Of a stretch of 5,202 nucleotides of DNA, positions 1 through 5,202 are shown piece by piece (the stretch's first letter is position 1; each line of letters starts with the position of its first letter). The stretch is taken from the NCBI GenBank assembly GCA_937894825.1, contig CALCQT010000204.1, positions 1 through 5,202 on the forward strand, in the 5' to 3' direction. Origin of the DNA: an uncultured Anaerolineaceae bacterium (GTDB taxonomy: Bacteria; Chloroflexota; Anaerolineae; Anaerolineales; Anaerolineaceae). A program made the position numbers and the translations under genes. Under the pieces are notes generated by a model. That model made no database searches. It saw only the letters and a list, made by a program, of their open reading frames with translations, and was not told the DNA's origin.

Positions 1-538
1 TCCGACGAACCTGATTTCAATCACGGACGGGCAGATCGTGCTTGACGCCGATTTGTTCAACAAGGGGCAGAAGCCGGCGATCGATATCGGACGATCTGTT
101 TCCCGGGTTGGCGGTTCGGCACAGGAGTCCGCGATGAAATCCGTTGTCGGTCCCTTAAAACTGGAACTCTCGCAGTATGATGAGGTGGCGCGGTTTTCCC
201 GCTTTGGAACTGAAGTGAATGAAGCGACGCGACAGCAGATCCAACGTGGGATGCGCCTGCAGAAGCTGCTGGAACAGGGCGCGCACGCTCCCCAGCCGAT
301 GACAGAGCAGGTCATTCTTTTTCACGCAATAACCCATGACTTTATGGATGACGTAGAAGTCTCGGACATTCCCGTTTTTTCAAAAGAATTGTTAGAATTC
401 ATTGACTGGCAGGAACCGCAAATAATTGATAGTATTAGGTATCATCGGAAATTGGAACCTGAGTTGGTCATGCTGCTGGATGCCACGCTTAAACAATTTC
501 TGGCACATTGGGAAAAACGTGAGGAGAGAGTGGAATGA
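1..538 (+). CDS. atpA: ATP synthase F1 alpha subunit, C-terminal part (5' end outside window)
   Basis: This is the nucleotide-binding but largely non-catalytic alpha subunit of the F1 head of a rotary ATP synthase/ATPase at the inner face of the cytoplasmic membrane. The reading frame is open from the left edge (first full codon at position 2), giving 178 residues to the TGA at 536-538. Visible hallmarks, in order: ISITDGQI at residues 5-12; the RSVSRVGGSAQ segment at 31-41, whose SRVGG arginine (codon 104-106) matches the alpha arginine finger that completes the catalytic site on beta; then the alpha C-terminal helical domain with LSQYDEVARFSRFG, TEQV and the final FSKELLEF...LLDATLKQFLAHW helices. 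No truncation is seen at the C-terminus. The stop overlaps the next start (ATGA at 535-538), so translational coupling is likely. The sequence alone does not say whether the enzyme is ordinary F-type or N-type; see the gene-order finding. Confidence 0.96.
   Translation, partial: PTNLISITDGQIVLDADLFNKGQKPAIDIGRSVSRVGGSAQESAMKSVVGPLKLELSQYDEVARFSRFGTEVNEATRQQIQRGMRLQKLLEQGAHAPQPMTEQVILFHAITHDFMDDVEVSDIPVFSKELLEFIDWQEPQIIDSIRYHRKLEPELVMLLDATLKQFLAHWEKREERVE
521..526 (+). promoter_or_regulatory. Strong Shine-Dalgarno for the P-II-like gene
   Basis: GAGGAG lies inside the last codons of the alpha gene, 8 nt before the ATG at 535. This good site supports the 535 start over the later in-frame ATGs at 541 and 547 (protein start MKMIM), and fits coupled translation through the ATGA overlap. 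Confidence 0.7.
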
Positions 539-852
539 AAATGATTATGACAGTGGTTCCTAAATATTCAGGAAACGCTGTGCTGGAGGCACTGGTTAAC
601 GCCGGATATTCAGCGACGTTCAACGAGACAAAAGGCGGGATGTTGCGCCAAAGCCAGATAACGATTTTCATCGCAGTAAAAGAAGAGAGTGTTCCGGAAG
701 TGCTTGAAATCATCAAAGCGCATTGCAAAGCTCATATGCATGTCCAAAGGACCAGCAGCGCTCCGACAGACTCGGATTCTGCCGGGAAAGGGTATTCGTT
801 GGGAGGCGCTGTGACGTTCATTTGGAAATTAGATCAGATCGAAAAGTGTTAG
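535..852 (+). CDS. P-II-like protein of the PstA/DarA cyclic-di-AMP receptor family
   Basis: The 105-residue product has the size and pattern of the PstA/DarA family (CdAMP_rec, formerly DUF970). These are small trimeric cytosolic P-II-fold signal proteins that bind c-di-AMP. It begins with a beta strand MKMIMTVVP (1-9), then a helix GNAVLEALVNAGYSATF (13-29), the diagnostic TKGGMLR turn (32-38) and strand ITIFIAV (42-48). A second helix VPEVLEIIKAH (53-63), a flexible Ser/Asp-rich loop (about 65-86) and the terminal LGGAVTFIWKLDQIEK strand (89-104) follow. By memory alignment with Bacillus DarA, GG-x-L and the GGA...F C-terminal motif are kept, but the GNTT ligand-loop motif reads SQIT and the GGF phenylalanine is Met. 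It starts in a 4-nt overlap with atpA and ends 6 nt before atpG, so it belongs to the ATPase operon. The family call is fairly secure; c-di-AMP binding and a role in ATPase control are inference. Confidence 0.82.
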   Translation: MKMIMTVVPKYSGNAVLEALVNAGYSATFNETKGGMLRQSQITIFIAVKEESVPEVLEIIKAHCKAHMHVQRTSSAPTDSDSAGKGYSLGGAVTFIWKLDQIEKC

Positions 853-858
853 GAACGA

Positions 859-1731
859 ATGTCCGACGTTGAAGGCCAGGCTGAAAGCAGACTTGATAAT
901 CTGCAAAATATCGAACCATTGCTGGCGTCCCTGCGAATCCTTTCGTTAAGTACTCTGCAGATGGCAGGGAACCGCAAAACATATCTAAACACCTATAAGC
1001 AGAATTTTTTTCAGATTCTGGCTTATCTGAACCAACATACCGGTCGTAAGCCATTCATGAATACTGCTCTCAGGCAAGACCAGCAGGGAAAGGCCCTTCT
1101 GGTCGTGTTGGGGAGTGATCGCGGCATGTGCGGAACGTATAACAAAACGTTGGCGGTCCAGGCATTGTCCTGGCTTGAAACGCAGGTTTTTCCGACGATG
1201 GTGCTGTCTTTTGGGACCCGCTTGAGTTCGAGTATGCGCCAAAGTGGGATCCGTTTTCAGGATGGTGGGTCGCTCAGTTCCGGTTCGCTGCCGGATTATC
1301 GGAAGGCGCATGAGTTTGTGATGGGCTGGCTTGAGGGTTTGACGGATCGAACGATTCGGAGCGTGGAAATTCTGGCCTTTCGGAAACGTCCCCGCGGAAC
1401 GTTTAAGTCTCGAATTGAGCGTCTGATTCCACAGGAAATTGACGCTTCACAAACGAAAAGTACGGTAGAATGGCCGGAACCGATTATTGAAGGTAATCCA
1501 CAAAGGATGATTAATTTTGCGTATAATCATCTGACCTCGCTTGTTTTTCAGGAGATTATTCTCGAATCGATTGAAGCGGAGAATTCGATTCGCTATAACC
1601 TGTTGGAAGAGGCCAAAGATAATATTGAAGAGCTGGTCGAATCACTGACGCTGGTGGTACAGGCCGAGCGGCGGCAGGCGATCACGGAACAAATCCAGGA
1701 ACTGGCGACCAGCGCGGGGTTGTATAAATAA
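859..1731 (+). CDS. atpG: ATP synthase F1 gamma subunit, divergent
   Basis: The 290-residue product is the normal length for gamma, the central rotor shaft that turns inside the alpha3-beta3 head and couples the membrane ring to catalysis. The family signature LGSDRGMCGTYNK sits at residues 84-96, matching the usual SDRGLCGxxN. The C-terminal coiled-coil helix (about 238-285, SIRYNLLEEAKDNIEELV through ERRQAITEQI) matches the M-x-A-x-x-NA-x-x-x...RQ-x-x-IT-x-E-I pattern. The N-terminal helix reads ESRLDNLQNIEPLLASLRIL where most bacteria have IRRRI...T-x-x-I-T-x-A-M-K-M-V-A-A-S-K, so it is strongly diverged, as I recall for Anaerolineae gammas. AGGAA at 851-855 gives a Shine-Dalgarno with a short 3-nt spacer, and the ATG lies 6 nt after the previous stop. 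The beta gene, which follows gamma in canonical operons, is absent downstream. Confidence 0.9.
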   Translation: MSDVEGQAESRLDNLQNIEPLLASLRILSLSTLQMAGNRKTYLNTYKQNFFQILAYLNQHTGRKPFMNTALRQDQQGKALLVVLGSDRGMCGTYNKTLAVQALSWLETQVFPTMVLSFGTRLSSSMRQSGIRFQDGGSLSSGSLPDYRKAHEFVMGWLEGLTDRTIRSVEILAFRKRPRGTFKSRIERLIPQEIDASQTKSTVEWPEPIIEGNPQRMINFAYNHLTSLVFQEIILESIEAENSIRYNLLEEAKDNIEELVESLTLVVQAERRQAITEQIQELATSAGLYK

Positions 1732-1739
1732 ACGAACCG

Positions 1740-1965
1740 ATTGTGACGGAGATCGTGCTTTTATACGCTTTTTTCATATTTGATCCCATTGCTGAGCGGC
1801 AGCATGCTTTCGATGCGGCGGTTTGTGATCGCATTTATCCCCTGTTATATGCTGATGGGATTCCTGGGGAAACGAACCTGGCTTGACCGTTTGATTATCG
1901 GCGCTTCCCTGCCGTTGCAGGCTTATTTTATGGTGCAATTCTCTCATTTACATTTTGCCGGTTAG
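1740..1965 (+). pseudogene. C-terminal remnant of a PIG-V/Gpi18-like membrane mannosyltransferase, frameshifted
   Basis: An open stretch after a TTG at 1780 reads IPLLSGSMLSMRRFVIAF and continues through two hydrophobic segments (about 1813-1860 and 1892-1960) to a TAG at 1963-1965. The IPL-SGS-LSM-RF-x-x-x-x-x-P pattern followed by two membrane helices is what I recall at the end of bacterial PIG-V/Gpi18-type mannosyltransferases, multi-pass enzymes normally several hundred residues long. The preceding homologous-looking segment (VTEIVLLYAFFIF, from 1743) lies in a different frame; restoring one T in the TTT at 1779-1781 would join them. Upstream of about 1735 the rest of the gene is missing, because atpG ends at 1731. 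There is no Shine-Dalgarno before the TTG. I read it as a broken fragment rather than a small gene. The alternative is a genuine 61-residue two-helix membrane peptide. Confidence 0.6.
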
Positions 1966-1971
1966 CGGCAA
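1955..1971. repeat. Perfect 6-bp inverted repeat with 5-nt loop
   Basis: TTGCCG-GTTAG-CGGCAA spans the stop codon of the mannosyltransferase remnant. It is not followed by a T-run, so it is a poor intrinsic terminator. Its centre falls where the -35 element of the promoter at 1979-1987 would lie, so it could be an operator, a leftover stem from the old gene end, or chance. Confidence 0.4.
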
Positions 1972-1978
1972 TCCATTC

Positions 1979-1987
1979 TGGTACAAT
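1979..1987 (+). promoter_or_regulatory. Extended -10 promoter of the GT-C gene, probably leaderless
   Basis: TGGTACAAT fits the extended -10 form TGN-TAtAAT with one mismatch in the hexamer (C for T). The hexamer ends 7 nt before the ATG at 1995, so the expected transcription start is at about 1994-1995, on or beside the start codon. No convincing -35 is seen 16-18 bp upstream (around CCGGTT), which extended -10 promoters tolerate. No Shine-Dalgarno lies between it and the ATG, consistent with a leaderless message. Confidence 0.6.
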
Positions 1988-1994
1988 CAATCGC

Positions 1995-4049
1995 ATGAAA
2001 TCCGAACGCGCGACTTCACCCTGGCTGAAAGTTTTGTTTATCCTTTTTACACTCAGCTTTGTTCCTGCACTGCTTGCGATTTTAAATAAAACGGGGAGTT
2101 TTCTCCCAATCTGGCAACAGGATGAGTTGAGTGGAATTCAACAGGATAGCGGCTATGCCTGGTTTGCGATGATCCCTAATGAGGACGTTGCCCGGTTGAA
2201 TCTTCCGCTTTTTCTGATGGAAGGTGCTCAGGTCCTTTCTCCGCCGCTGCTGGCCGTGAATCAGGATCTGTCAAGAGATATCAAAGAACTGGGCGGCGGA
2301 CGCTTCCAGGTTTTGGAAAATAACAATCTCTATTTTTCAACTACCGATCATGCAGATCCAGGCGGCGTTGATCGAACCTGGACAGTACTTACCCCTTGCA
2401 TCATTCGGATGCGCTTTTTGTTGCCGCTGACCGGTATTTCTCTCGGACTTGGTCTTCTGATAGGAATCCTCTGGCTGGCAGCGAAGGTGCGCCGTAATCA
2501 GCCTGTGCTGGATCAATTTTGCCGCTATAGCGTGACAAGCGGGCTTGTGATTAGCGTTTTGGTTCTGATCCTGCTTCTTCTGCCCGGTCAACCCCTTTCT
2601 GTTCCTGAAAATGTCGAAGGAGATTCTTTCCTGTTGGGATATCCGGTCCTGCAGCGGAATGCGGTCTTGCTGTTCGTTCTTGCGGTGTGTATCCTGTTTC
2701 TCTATCGAGCTAAAATCAAGCATGGCTTGCTTTATGCGTTGGCGGGCGTCGTTCTGGCGCTGAATATCGGAACCTATTTTTGGTCGGAAAAAGATTTTTA
2801 TGGTGTCCGAATGGATACCGCGGATTATATTGAGCCATACAATGCACAATCCATCCGAACGCCGGGCTATCCGCGTTTTATTGAGGATGTGATGACGCTG
2901 ACCGGCCACAGTTCCGATCTGGACTATTGGCGTTCAGCGGAAGGCCGCTCAGCCTTGATTGAGCGGGAAGATTTGTTGTTGCGAGACCAGGCCGGCGATT
3001 CGCGTGGTTTGCTGCAGGTTGCGCGAGCGCAAAAAATCTTCCTTGCCTTCAGCTTTTTGCTGGCAATCGGGTTGCTGTGTTGGCTGATTTCACCCTGGTT
3101 TGCTTTTCTGATCGCTGAACTTGCGCTTGGGATGGTATTGCTGGGCGTTTATAACAGTTATTTACTTTCTGAGGTCCTTTCCCAGGCGATGCTGCTGCTT
3201 GCCTGCGGTCTTTTTTGCTATTTGATGGCCAAAAAGAGCGCTGCGAGTTTCCTGTTTTTGTGTTTTTTCTCTGCCGTTGCCTTCCTGGTTCGTCCGGCGA
3301 ACGCGTTCATTTCTGCGCTTCCACTGGTTGGCGCAATTGGGTTGTTGATACGAGAAAAGCGAAAGGCGATTGCCACAGTTCTTTCCGGTCTGTTCATCGC
3401 CGGATTGCTGGCGCTGATTCCCGCAATGGTTATTTTTCGTGCGACCGGAAATTGGATCTGGCTGCCGAATGAGATGCATGTCACCACCGGGCATGGGCTG
3501 TCGCTGATGGGGCCGGAGGATATTTCGAAGCAGGAAAACGAGCTGGCGAAAGAATTTCTCCAGGCCAGTTTTGACCGGATCGGGCAACTGAAAGCGCAGC
3601 ATGGAACCGTGACCCAGAATGAAACGATTGAGATTGCGTTAGCGGAGGCTGAACGGCTGGGCTATGATCCGGTGACCGCAAATGTGCTTTTCAAACAGGC
3701 CATTCCGCCGATTCTTCGCGATCATAGGGCGGAGATGAGCGAAATAATAAAAACCAATTTGCTGGCTTCGTTGGACCGGACGCGGTTGCGGACAGAATGG
3801 CTGCCGTACGGAATTTTTTTGGGTATCGTTGTGATTTTGGCGCTGATTCGCTGGTCGGCAGTTTCGCTGACCGGGTTGTTGTTTGTCTTCCTGCATAATG
3901 CCCATCTTCTGATCTCGGCGACCAATCAACCCGAGCGGCGTTATATCTGGAGTACTGAAATCCTGTTTCTGTTGGGGGCGGGGATCATTCTGTATAATTT
4001 GGTCCGGTTGCCGGTTAAAAATAAGAAAAAAGCCCCGATCAGTTTTTGA
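1995..4049 (+). CDS. Large multi-pass membrane protein, GT-C glycosyltransferase-like with N-terminal extracytoplasmic domain
   Basis: The 684-residue protein has about 13-14 predicted membrane helices: near 13-30, 140-163, 178-197, 222-238, 244-263, six between 347 and 481, and three between 604 and 671. After helix 1 comes a soluble, probably extracytoplasmic domain (31-136) with GGGRF...LYFSTTDHADP at 100-122; I recall a similar LYFS-x-SD-x-SDP motif in other large envelope membrane proteins. After helix 5 the loop at 270-296 reads DTADYIEPYNAQS then RTPGYP, a pattern typical of polyprenyl-phosphate-sugar-dependent GT-C transferases. The later LVRPANAF (431-438) matches their usual L-x-RP motif. 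A long soluble loop (482-603) follows. The likely role is transfer of a sugar to an envelope glycan, lipid or protein; donor and acceptor are unknown. The D-x-x-x-Y/PGYP loop usually follows the first helix, so the first 260 residues look like an added module. The 1995 ATG is favoured by the promoter placement and by the membrane helix right after it. Confidence 0.78.
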   Translation: MKSERATSPWLKVLFILFTLSFVPALLAILNKTGSFLPIWQQDELSGIQQDSGYAWFAMIPNEDVARLNLPLFLMEGAQVLSPPLLAVNQDLSRDIKELGGGRFQVLENNNLYFSTTDHADPGGVDRTWTVLTPCIIRMRFLLPLTGISLGLGLLIGILWLAAKVRRNQPVLDQFCRYSVTSGLVISVLVLILLLLPGQPLSVPENVEGDSFLLGYPVLQRNAVLLFVLAVCILFLYRAKIKHGLLYALAGVVLALNIGTYFWSEKDFYGVRMDTADYIEPYNAQSIRTPGYPRFIEDVMTLTGHSSDLDYWRSAEGRSALIEREDLLLRDQAGDSRGLLQVARAQKIFLAFSFLLAIGLLCWLISPWFAFLIAELALGMVLLGVYNSYLLSEVLSQAMLLLACGLFCYLMAKKSAASFLFLCFFSAVAFLVRPANAFISALPLVGAIGLLIREKRKAIATVLSGLFIAGLLALIPAMVIFRATGNWIWLPNEMHVTTGHGLSLMGPEDISKQENELAKEFLQASFDRIGQLKAQHGTVTQNETIEIALAEAERLGYDPVTANVLFKQAIPPILRDHRAEMSEIIKTNLLASLDRTRLRTEWLPYGIFLGIVVILALIRWSAVSLTGLLFVFLHNAHLLISATNQPERRYIWSTEILFLLGAGIILYNLVRLPVKNKKKAPISF

Positions 4050-4053
4050 AATC

Positions 4054-4893
4054 TTACTCAATTACCGGATAAGCGCAGCGGAATCCGCGGTTTGCTCCGG
4101 GAGAATTCTTCCCATGCCATTGATGGGTTTGTACTTCAAGCGCGATCGGATAATCGCTGCTTCCCCCGCCTTTTAATACACGGTCGCTTGCGTCCGCGCC
4201 AAGCAGCGACTGTTTTACTTCCGCTGCCGGACGCATGTCGGTATAGGTCTCGCTGATAAAAGGATCCAACACCCATTCCCGAATATTCCCCCCCATATCC
4301 AGAACGCCGTACGGACTTGCGCCTTCGGGAAGCCACCCGGCAGGGGTCAGGCCCTGATAGAATCCGTCAAAATTCGCGACGTCCAGTGACGGTTCGCTGT
4401 TTCCCCAGGGATAGCGATTGCGCTGTTGCATGCCGGCGGCCAGATTCCATTGCAATTCGGTTGGCAGATCCCCTCCCTCTGACTGGCAGAAGAGGCGCGC
4501 CTCATCCCAGGACACAAATGAAACCGGCAGAATACCGTAAAGCGGATTGTTCTCAAATTTATCGTAATAATAGCGGTAATGAGCCGGAACACAGCTCCCC
4601 TGCGCCACGCAGACCTGATAAGCGGATAGCGTCACCGGAATCTGGTCGATCCAAAAGTCTTCCTGAAGGGCGCTTTGCGCGGCCGGGATCCTGATTTCCA
4701 GATGACTTTTGTCAGCCGCGTATCGAAATTCTGACGCTTTGACGAGTCTGGCCGCGAACTGGGGAAGATATGGGCGGAGCAGGCGATACGGCGAGGTTTT
4801 CCACATCACCACGAGGAAGATGAGAACTGAGGTAAAAAAAAGTAGCAAAGCCGCAACGCGGGGCGTACTGATTTTTCGTGAAACGTTTTTCAT
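4054..4893 (-). CDS. Membrane-anchored formylglycine-generating-enzyme-like (SUMF1) domain protein, catalytic cysteines absent
   Basis: The 279-residue protein has a short basic N-terminus and one membrane helix (13-31, VAALLLFFTSVLIFLVVMW), which should place the rest outside the membrane. A SUMF1/FGE-sulfatase domain fills about 70-276. Landmarks are IPVTLSAYQVCVAQGSC (85-101); LPVSFVSWDEARLFC (122-136); LPTELQWNLAAG (143-154); YPWGN (161-165); SPYGVLDMGGNIREW (193-207); RVLKGGGSSD (238-247); and NRGFRCA (268-274). C136 and C273 correspond to the structural disulfide of this fold, and C95/C101 may form a second one. The two active-site cysteines that true FGEs carry just after RGGS-x-x-C are Asp and Leu here, so sulfatase activation is unlikely; a binding or structural role is more plausible. 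The usual early G-x-F-x-MG segment is also missing. The ATG lies 18 nt after the upstream gene's stop and no Shine-Dalgarno is seen, which suggests co-transcription. Confidence 0.87.
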   Translation of the reverse strand: MKNVSRKISTPRVAALLLFFTSVLIFLVVMWKTSPYRLLRPYLPQFAARLVKASEFRYAADKSHLEIRIPAAQSALQEDFWIDQIPVTLSAYQVCVAQGSCVPAHYRYYYDKFENNPLYGILPVSFVSWDEARLFCQSEGGDLPTELQWNLAAGMQQRNRYPWGNSEPSLDVANFDGFYQGLTPAGWLPEGASPYGVLDMGGNIREWVLDPFISETYTDMRPAAEVKQSLLGADASDRVLKGGGSSDYPIALEVQTHQWHGKNSPGANRGFRCAYPVIE

Positions 4894-4911
4894 GAGATCG
4901 ACAATTGAAGG

Positions 4912-5202
4912 TCAGCGCATACTGTTCAGGATGGTGCGGGCTTGTTCCTCGATCTCCGCCGGTGTGCGGCTGTCCAGTTCGATCAGCACGTTCTCATGTC
5001 GCAGAATCGGATTACCATTGGTGTTATATGTGTCGGACGTTAAGTAGATAAAAGCGTCATCCATTTTTTCTTTTTTATCAAAAATGTAAACCCGACCGAT
5101 ATGTTCATCCACTTCTGAACGAACGGTGAACTGTGTAGCGGAGACAACCTGTTTGGTCAGTCCGTCAATTTCTTCCTGCCCCAGCTCATAGTAGTATTGC
5201 CG
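4912..5202 (-). CDS. Unrecognised protein, C-terminal 96 residues (5' end outside window)
   Basis: The minus-strand frame is open from the right edge to a TGA at 4912-4914. I do not recognise the family. The visible part starts RQYYYELGQEEIDGLTKQ, continues through a polar, beta-rich-looking stretch (KMDDAFIYLTSDTYNTNGNP) and ends in an amphipathic helix (TPAEIEEQARTILNSM). There is no membrane segment or cysteine in this part. A GTG at 5110-5112 could in principle start a 66-residue protein, but the frame stays open with sensible protein sequence upstream of it, so a longer gene is more likely. It lies 18 nt ahead of the SUMF1-like gene on the same strand, so the two are probably in one operon. 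Their shared context suggests an envelope-associated role, but that is only an inference. Confidence 0.68.
   Translation of the reverse strand, partial: RQYYYELGQEEIDGLTKQVVSATQFTVRSEVDEHIGRVYIFDKKEKMDDAFIYLTSDTYNTNGNPILRHENVLIELDSRTPAEIEEQARTILNSMR

Noticed and set aside
1723..1728. TATAAA as a promoter -10 at the end of atpG
   Set aside because: No matching -35 at the right distance and only a broken gene follows.
1738..1776. Possible terminator after atpG (CGAT...ATCG followed by T-rich sequence)
   Set aside because: Only 4 bp of stem with a 10-nt loop; too weak to call, although the T-rich runs downstream leave it possible.
2337..2909. 190-codon open frame on the minus strand
   Set aside because: It lies wholly inside the GT-C gene in antisense; the product is Gln/Arg/Lys-rich low-complexity sequence with no recognisable domain, typical of a shadow frame.
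3993..3998. Perfect TATAAT hexamer
   Set aside because: Lies inside the membrane helix codons near the end of the GT-C gene; no -35 was identified and there is no plus-strand gene downstream to serve.
4004..4014. CCGG-TTG-CCGG possible terminator hairpin
   Set aside because: The stem is only 4 bp, lies inside the coding sequence and is followed by an A-rich rather than T-rich run.
4317..4694. 125-codon plus-strand frame opposite the SUMF1-like gene
   Set aside because: The Arg/Pro/Ser-rich product is typical of an antisense shadow, and the minus-strand frame carries clear SUMF1 motifs throughout.
4709..5047. 112-codon plus-strand frame spanning the two minus-strand genes
   Set aside because: Antisense to both genes and the gap between them; no ribosome site or domain, and the opposite frames look like real proteins.
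1..5202. tRNA, rRNA, CRISPR array, insertion sequence or riboswitch
   Set aside because: No direct-repeat array, transposase, terminal repeats or recognisable structured RNA was seen by eye; nearly all the DNA is coding, and the only non-coding stretch (1732-1994) is accounted for by the pseudogene, dyad and promoter.

Overview
The window looks like a piece of a bacterial chromosome of moderate GC content, roughly half GC by eye. The best guess for the lineage is Chloroflexota, class Anaerolineae. That rests on recalled resemblance of three things: the divergent ATP-synthase gamma N-terminus, the PIG-V-like mannosyltransferase tail, and the large GT-C membrane protein. No rRNA or marker gene is present to confirm it.

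Layout. (1) Positions 1-1731, plus strand: the 3' end of an ATP synthase operon. It holds the C-terminal third of the alpha subunit (atpA), a 105-residue P-II-like protein of the PstA/DarA cyclic-di-AMP receptor family, and a divergent gamma subunit (atpG). The genes overlap or nearly touch (ATGA overlap, then 6 nt), so they should be co-transcribed and translationally coupled. Beta and epsilon do not follow gamma, so the operon ends in alpha-(receptor)-gamma, as in N-ATPase (atpDCQRBEFAG-type) operons. (2) Positions 1732-1994: no intact gene. Most of this is a decayed, frameshifted C-terminal scrap of a PIG-V/Gpi18-like membrane mannosyltransferase. It is followed by a short perfect inverted repeat and an extended -10 promoter placed so that transcription should begin at or next to the next start codon. 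(3) Positions 1995-4049, plus strand: a 684-residue multi-pass membrane protein. It has an N-terminal extracytoplasmic domain and a GT-C glycosyltransferase-like core, and is probably expressed from a leaderless mRNA. (4) Positions 4054-5202, minus strand, convergent with the previous gene across only 4 bp: a membrane-anchored formylglycine-generating-enzyme-like (SUMF1) domain protein lacking the catalytic cysteines, preceded by the C-terminal part of an unrecognised gene that runs off the window.

The most interesting element is the PstA/DarA-like gene lodged between the alpha and gamma genes. It suggests nucleotide-second-messenger control of, or coupling to, a rotary ATPase. The family is recognisable, but several residues used by known homologues to hold c-di-AMP are changed, so the ligand is open. 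The envelope genes on the right (GT-C protein, SUMF1-like protein) have no visible functional link to the ATPase.
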